Source of the DNA: Steinernema hermaphroditum | Taxonomy: Eukaryota; Nematoda; Chromadorea; Rhabditida; Steinernematidae | Direction of reading: 5' to 3' | Assembly: GCA_030435675.1 (NCBI GenBank) | Contig: CM059624.1 | Coordinates: 6,720,769-6,784,768 of the forward strand | DNA length: 64,000 bases | Shown: piece after piece, positions 57,849 through 64,000 of the stretch | Numbering within the stretch: the stretch's first letter is position 1 | How the letters are laid out: each line of letters starts with the position of its first letter | Made by a program: the position numbers and the translations under genes | Notes under the pieces: generated by a model | What the model saw: the letters and a program-made list of their open reading frames with translations, nothing else | Databases searched by the model: none | What the model was told of the DNA's origin: nothing

Positions 57849-59605
57849 TGGTCAGAAAGCTTTTTCTCACACTTTAGGACAGAGATGAATGTTTCTCATT
57901 TATTTGGATGCTGAAATGCCATTTTTTCTGTCCAGATGTCCTTTTTTGGTCCACCATGCAGTTTCCAACAATAGCGTCTGATGGCTCCAAATTTATTGGT
58001 GCGCAAGAAGAAGCCAGACGGCGTCTTTGCACACATGTGCTCATCTTCTATTGCACACGATTATGCTCGTTAGGCGTGTTTTCGCGCAGATTTCGAGAGT
58101 TTCCCCTTGATGCAATTGTTCTTCGTCTCAAGACCCCTCGATCTTTGTTTCTAGAAGTGTCCTTTCTATACTCTTACACACGAGAACAAAGGGCCCCTCC
58201 TGGAGAAAGCGCTTCGGATGTGTTTTTGCTGGAAACAAGGCCAACTAGCGGACTCATCCGTTCCTCGTTAGGCGAACACTTCTCCTTTTCACTTTCGACT
58301 CGGCCGTCGGCGCGACTCCATTATGACTGCGCGGGCGGCCAATTTTCGTTTGCAATTTGTTGAAACGGTCGATTAGATTATGTTTCGGCGCGAAGAGAGA
58401 AGTTATAGAGATGAGAAGGTTGCGAATCTCTGCAGAAGTTGCGAGGATGACTTGGATTTGGAGTGACAGGAGACTCTTTTAGAAGGCACGCATAACCAGA
58501 TTGGGTTTTTCAGTGGGTGTTTCTAGGAAGACCGTTCTGCAAAGCCGTCTTCGCATTTACCGGCAGCGCCAAACATCCATTTTTGAGAATTTGAGACCAT
58601 AGACCTTCCTGATTCTTTGATGATGTCACAACTCTTCTCTGAACATTCTGTCCGTAGTGTTTTCCCATCACCACCGAAGCACCATAATCCGTTTTGACAT
58701 TTCAAAACAAACAAAAACACTCCTGTCCTCAGCCGTGATTCGAGTAATCCTCCGGAAACGACATTAGGCTAAACAAAGATGTTTATTTCATTCCGATCAT
58801 CTCATCATGTCCTTTGGAGCGGAAGACCAGAGTTCATGCAACTTCGACGACCATTCGAAAACAAACAAAGACTGTTAGCTACTTATAACTAACCAATTTA
58901 TGTGGAAATGCATTGTGAAGTGAGTGTCACTAGCTGGCCACTTCCTTTCCTCTTCTTCCGCAAGCACCGTCTTTGGTCGCTATCGTCTGTGCTACTGTAG
59001 CTCCTCTTGCAGAAACTGGACCTACTCGCATTTTAGTGCATTCGGAGTTCCTTCACAAAAGTGCACTCACCAAAGCTACTCTCTTTATTTGCACCGAATC
59101 CAAAAATTGGCTCAATTTTGTCAACACACGTCACTCTAGAACGTAGATCTGTCCCTCATCTATCGAAGAGACACAAAAAATTACTACTATACACCTCGTG
59201 TTTGTAAACATCATCCGGCGTCGGGATCGATACGCTCCAAGGTCTTCGTCCTCGGTCCGTTCCCACGACTCCAGGAACCTTTTATTGCGCAGCCATCAGC
59301 TATGCCACCTCTTCTTTATTCAGCCATAAGTGGCAAAAGATCGCTTTTCTCTCAAAGTCTTTTCAGTTGCCCTAAACGTAGTCCTCATAATGTATTACAC
59401 TTTACTCCACACCCCTTCAGCGCTACCGTAACTGACTCCCTTCACCCCAATGCGCGCCGATTCGACGCGGATTAATGGGGATCTTCTATTTTTTGTTTGT
59501 TTTCGCGCGCCTCCGAATTGCGTTACGGGACGCACCGCCCGTTTATGTGGCTAGGCGCTGAGATGGACTAAAGACCGGCGTTCTTTCAGATCCGCGCCTT
59601 AGTCG

Positions 59606-62600
59606 ATGAACCTCTGCTTCAGCTTAATTGTCTTCGCTCTGATCGTAAGTTGGCCCTTTGTTCGAAAGATGAAGAAGGCGCCTTTAGACGAGATGTCTCT
59701 GTCAGCAAAAAGCACTCCTGAAGCACCTCTTCGAGGACTACAGAAAGGAGCTACGGCCCATAAAACACAAAAACTCGGGTCCTACAAACGTCACTGTGCA
59801 GCTCTATTTCAAACAGATCCAGAAGATCGAGGAGAATGACCAGATTTTAACACTCTATTGTTGGTTGGAGGAGGTTAGTTCGAGGTTTGACAGAAAATCG
59901 ATAGGGATAAAGGTGAAACAGAGATATTTCTACAGGGCGTGCCAAGACAGGAATCTAGATTATGAAGCAGAGCTGTGCGAGATGACTCGAGACTTTCAGA
60001 CTCGAGACTTGTACGGCCCTGGTCTGCAGTCTGGAAAGTCATTTTGGAGAGCATCAAAGTGCGAGTGTGGTCGAGCCTCAGGGGGCTATTGTTCTTATCA
60101 GTCCTAGGTTGGGTTGTCCAATTCATCCCAATAGATTTGCAAGGTCTTTTTCTTCTGTTTCGGACCGGTTTCGTGTTCGGACCATGTCGAAAACGACTTC
60201 TCGAAAATGGCAGCCTCTGTCTAGATTCTGTATTGGATCGCCTCTATTTGCATCAATTACAGTACTGGCTGGACGAGTTCCTTACGTGGAATCCGGCGGA
60301 CTTCGACGGCCTCGAGGAGATCCACGTCCCCGCCGACATGGTGTGGAAGCCCGACCTCCTTGTCTACAATAAGTAGCGCCGCCGCTTTCCGCTTCCCTTA
60401 GAACGTTCACCTTTAGTGCTAATATGAACGTGAAAGACAACGAGATGCAGACGAACGTCCTCGTGCAGCACACGGGCAGAATCTCCCTCTTCCGCGCCAT
60501 CATAACGGACGTCACCTGCGACCTCGACATGCAACGTTTCCCCTACGATCAGGTACCCTCCCCACGCCTCATCCATTCAAGCCGCTTCCAGCAAATCTGC
60601 TTCATTATGCTCGCATCGTGGTCCTACGACGGTTCCCAGATCATGCTCCAAGTGGCCGATCCGCCCACCCCGGACACCTTCTCCAACAAGACGAACCTGG
60701 CCAGTCTCGTGCACTACATCCCCAACATGGAGTGGGACCTCGTTGACTTCAAGTACAAGTCGAACCTCAAGTTCTACGACTGCTGTCCCTATCCCTACCC
60801 CGACATCTCCTACTTCTTTGCCATCAAACGCAACGCCTCCTACTACCTGTTCACCCTCATCATCCCCTCCGCCTTCATCACCATCGTCACCGTTGTCGGC
60901 TTCTTCACTCCCCACTCCTCCACGGGCGAAAACACCGAGAAGGTCTCCCTCGGGGTCACCGCTCTCCTCTCACTAGCCATTATCCGTGAGTTTAAAGAGA
61001 TCACTGACTTCCTAAAGGGGCTGTGGCGACACCTAAAGTTGCACCCAAAAAGGGAACTTGTGAAAGAGTCCAAATTGTAAAGCGCCATACTCCAGCGCCA
61101 TCGCCCCTTCAACGCTACTACTCCACAAAGTACAAGAGTCCTTATTCAATAGTTCATAGAAAAGTGCCCATATGCGCCGTTAGGTTTTTTCTTCGCGTGG
61201 GCGAATCCAGATCATATGCACTTGTATAAAGATTTTGAGGTTTTGTGGCAGGATCTTGGTCTCATAGCCATTTTGCTGGACATGTAAGGACATAAACAAG
61301 GGAGATCGAAAGAAAAGTTTCAAAAAAAAATCAAATCATCGTCTCGGACCAAATCAGGCGCGACAAACAAAGCGTTGCGAAAGCCGAAGTCGTCTTTAGA
61401 AAACAAATTTGTTTCAAATCGAGTTAGTGGGAAGACACTCCGACGGCTTCTAAAAACAGAAAGGCCAAACATCGCTCGAGGCCGGGGGAACGGGTCGAAA
61501 AACTCATCTTCCATGGATCAAACCAGATCAACATGGACCTCAAACAACGTTCCATTTCAGTGATGATGGTGTCCGACAAGCTGCCGGCCACGTCGAACTC
61601 CGTTCCCCTCCTGGGGCAGTACTACATAGGCCTCATTCTGATCATGTTCGCGGCTACCTACTGCACCACCTACACCCTGTCGGTGCAGATGCGCGGCAAC
61701 GCCGGCAAGGCGATCCCCAGAAACTTGAGGCAGTGGATCCTGAAGCTGAACTCGAAGATGCTGCTCGTGCGCTGGATTTTCGGGAGAGAGCTCGAGAATG
61801 CGCAGCAGAGCATCAAGATGCGCATGAAGAAGTTCGTAAGTAGACGCTTTGAATGACATGCGGTCATCTTCTGATGCTAGGACAAGCTGACTGCGCTGAA
61901 GAAGAACTTCGCCCGCGACTGTGTCCTCCTCCAGAAGCTCTTCATCCACGCCGATCAGAGAGTTGGGCACAGAGCATTGGGCTTCGCTTAGATGAACCTT
62001 TAAGATTGAGAGCGCGATGCCGATAGAGGAACTCCGCTGTGACCACAGAAGTCCGACGAACGACGCCGTCCTGAACGGAATTCTCAGTAAGTGCTTTCCT
62101 AAGAGTTCCACAGGAGCATTTGAAGTGAGAAAGAGACACAAAACCAATAGACAGACATCGTTGATGTCTATTAGACCAATACTGTAACCACTTTGTCGTA
62201 AAGATCTGCGTAAAATCGGTCAGTTTCCCACCGCTTTACTCCAGCTTTTACCGTGAAATGACTCTCATTGTCCATTATCCTTGTGTGGCAGACAGAAATC
62301 GAAATGACTGTCAATAGGACTGAATTTTTAGTGTGCCTTTTTATATTAAGTTTTTATCCAAATTACATAAAATAAAATCTACTTCAAATTACATTTTTTT
62401 GTATTTAGGTGAACTGCTGGCTTCTGTAAAATCCATACGGCAAGACCTCATCGTGCACGAGCACCTTCGAATGGTGCGAAAGGAGTGGCAAATGGTGGCC
62501 AGGTATGTGTCGCCTTCCACGACCAAAACTATGACCATTATTTAGAATGTTGGAGAAGATTCTAATGCTCATATTTGCCGTTTTCACGTTCGTTTTCGCT

Positions 62601-62678
62601 GTCATCATGCTGTACGACGACCAAGAACTCCCCGTTATCACAGACTTGATAATGAGCGAAAAAGGAAGGGCTCGATGA
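59606..62678 (+). CDS. Nicotinic acetylcholine receptor-type subunit
   Basis: Ten exons, 59606-59644, 59688-59873, 60263-60372, 60417-60552, 60592-60985, 61561-61835, 61881-61961, 62005-62086, 62409-62502 and 62546-62678, join in frame to 509 aa. A signal peptide (LCFSLIVFALI) precedes the ligand-binding domain (LFEDYRKELRPI, WNPADFDGLEEIHVP). The Cys-loop is intact (CDLDMQRFPYDQQIC, 13 residues between cysteines, spanning an intron), and loop C has the vicinal cysteines of alpha-type subunits (FYDCCPYPYPD). Four membrane helices follow; M2 reads GENTEKVSLGVTALLSLAI, with the Gly-Glu-Lys end typical of cation-selective channels. The M3-M4 loop is ~130 residues. It would form a pentameric ligand-gated cation channel at synapses or muscle; it resembles the DEG-3-like nematode group, which I hold loosely. 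Introns 2 and 5 are long (389 and 575 nt). Confidence 0.93.
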
Positions 62679-62725
62679 GGGATGGCTAAAGAGAAGGACG
62701 ATGTAAAGCGAAGTGGCTTTCAAAA

Positions 62726-62731
62726 AATAAA
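62726..62731 (+). terminator. Poly(A) signal AATAAA
   Basis: It lies 48 bp after the stop codon of the channel-subunit gene. Confidence 0.55.
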
Positions 62732-62886
62732 CATATAATTTCTACTTTGTGTCACCTTTACGTGTGCAGGCCTTTTCAGTCACACTAGAGGATCGATTTG
62801 TAAATTCAGCGTGCGTGCATTCACCCAGCTGATAAGAGGGGCATTGACGCTGATAGCTTTTGCTATTCCTCCTTTCGTCCTTCAAA

Positions 62887-64000
62887 ATGGTCTCCGTCCA
62901 GAAGGTCATTATCGAATTTGGAGAAGGTGCCCCTTCCGAAGAGTTACCCCTTTTAATGGACTTTCAGTGCTTGAAAGATTTGTGAACGCCCCGAAAGAGA
63001 ACACCGACTACTGGCTCAACTTCAAACAGAGCTTCCCCGAATTGATCGAACTGAAGTCGTTCTCTCTGTCCCAGGACACCGCAGGTTCTTGGATTTCACT
63101 ACCGATGCTCAGATGCTGTGTTCAGAACTCTACGTGTCGGCTGCAATCCGTGAACTGACGTAAACATAGAATGATATCAAAGTAAGTGGAACCTCAATTG
63201 AGGGTTAACAAAATCAACAATCGTCAAATTCCTCAAATTGGTTACTCGCCTCTATATCTCTGCTGTAATGATCGTTTCACGCAGAGAACCTTGCCAGAGG
63301 AGTAGTGGCACTTTGCCGTGAGAAGAAGCTGAAGTCGACGCAAACTCTTACGGTCGACAGAACGAAATCGCTAGGCTCTGGCGCGTTCGGAGAAGTCTTC
63401 CAAGGAGAGTTGGATGGGAAAAACGTGGCCGTGAAGGTCACCACGAAAAGAAACGAGCGCGATACCACCATCGCCCTTGGCGACTTTTACTCCTGCGGGA
63501 TTGCCGTCCAGCATTTGTAGGAAAAGTGCCACTGGAGGAGACTAAAAGTGATTTCAAGCTGCTGGACGAAAGAAAAGAACGAGTTCCTTCTTGTGATGGA
63601 GTACTACGCGAAGGGGACCCTGTTCGACCTCCTCATGGAGATGATTGGACTCCGGGACCTCTGAACTTCGTTAGGTACGCGAGACAGCTTCTGGAGATCC
63701 TCGACGTCCTCCAGAAAAGTTATTTCATCCACGGTGACATCAAGTCCAACAAGTATCATGGATTTACAGCCTATGGCTATATAGTGTCGTTAAGCATCTT
63801 GATCACAGACGACGACAAACTGAAGTTAGTCGACTTCGGAAGTGCCCAAATCCAAACGGAGAAGCATCCGCGATTCGGATTCAAAGTCCACCCGAGAGCC
63901 AAACCAACGACCTTTATCGGGTTTCTGACCAAAGAGCTGATGTATCGGCCCATCAGACCAGAACCTACAACAGTACCCGCCGTGGTGAGAGGTTCTATGA
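62887..64000 (+). CDS. Protein kinase-like gene, partial, disrupted
   Basis: The first exons 62887-62926, 62968-63084 and 63126-63159 join in frame and can splice to 63298, giving an N-terminal region (VNAPKENTDYWLNFK, AELYVSAAIREL) followed by a kinase domain. Motifs: glycine loop LGSGAFGEVFQG, AVKV lysine, hinge NEFLLVMEYYAKGTL, catalytic loop FIHGDIKSNN, and KLVDFGSAQ after a 42-nt intron (63753-63794). The catalytic loop has HGD rather than HRD, as in some MAP3K-like kinases. Between the hinge and YARQLLEILDVLQ the frame changes near 63640-63665 without a usable intron of normal kind, so there is either a frameshift (pseudogene or sequence error) or an intron I cannot define. The gene runs off the end of the window. 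Confidence 0.6.

Larger units (their letters stand above)
54728..59605. other. 4.9-kb gene desert
   Basis: No supported gene. It contains a MITE-like element (57663-57848) and a GC-rich, CpG-containing block (55990-56560) described separately. TACGGTA/TACCGTA heptamers occur at 55710, 56000 and 59424. A TTTCAG ends at 59589, 16 nt before the channel-subunit ATG. Open frames of up to 151 codons near 57900-58360 have no family features. Confidence 0.4.

Noticed and set aside
57900..58363. 151-codon plus-strand frame
   Set aside because: No family feature, no splice context and low-complexity flanks; likely chance.
1..64000. CRISPR arrays, rRNA genes, bacterial operons, phage or viral genes
   Set aside because: None were seen; the gene structures are eukaryotic throughout.

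Overview
The window looks like a 64 kb piece of a nematode genome. No ribosomal, plastid, bacterial or viral features were seen. The evidence is: (i) protein genes split by very short GT-AG introns, mostly 38-54 nt, with TTTCAG/TTTTAG/CTAG acceptors; (ii) a secreted protein with a Ground-like domain (49921-51021), a nematode-specific domain; (iii) many start codons 0-40 nt downstream of an unpaired AG splice acceptor, as expected for spliced-leader trans-splicing. A rhabditid-like chromadorean is my best guess; I cannot name the species. All exon models below were built by hand from splice signals and reading phase, and every internal junction was checked for frame.

Layout. 1-8.4 kb: gene-free, with repeat remnants and hairpins. 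8.4-18.8 kb: gene-dense (small type I membrane protein, Lys-rich tail-anchored-like protein with a duplicated 3' end, C2H2-like zinc-finger protein, SENP8/Ulp1-like protease, tetraspanin, then a convergent 7TM receptor). 18.8-33.2 kb: a ~14 kb gene desert with only two candidate minus-strand exons (20.1-20.7 kb), ATTA-rich islands and dispersed repeats. 33.2-54.7 kb: dense again (class I aminotransferase; unknown nine-exon gene; Ly6/uPAR-like secreted protein; mitochondrial ribosomal protein mL49; a large foldback repeat; several very small membrane-protein genes; a SOCS4/5-type protein; an SLC25A45-like mitochondrial carrier; a Ground-like protein; an Angel/CCR4-type EEP protein; a second zinc-finger protein related to the first). 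54.7-59.6 kb: second desert, with a MITE-like element. 59.6-64 kb: nicotinic-type ligand-gated channel subunit and the start of a protein kinase-like gene that runs off the window.

The genes do not form one pathway. Local organisation is the main structural theme: convergent pairs (tetraspanin/7TM receptor, aminotransferase/unknown gene, Ly6/mL49), a divergent pair (Angel/zinc finger), and possible operon-like arrangements (39435-39745 with mL49; 41013-41283 with SOCS; Angel with Ground-like). Several real genes were recovered only by splicing exons too small to stand out as open reading frames.
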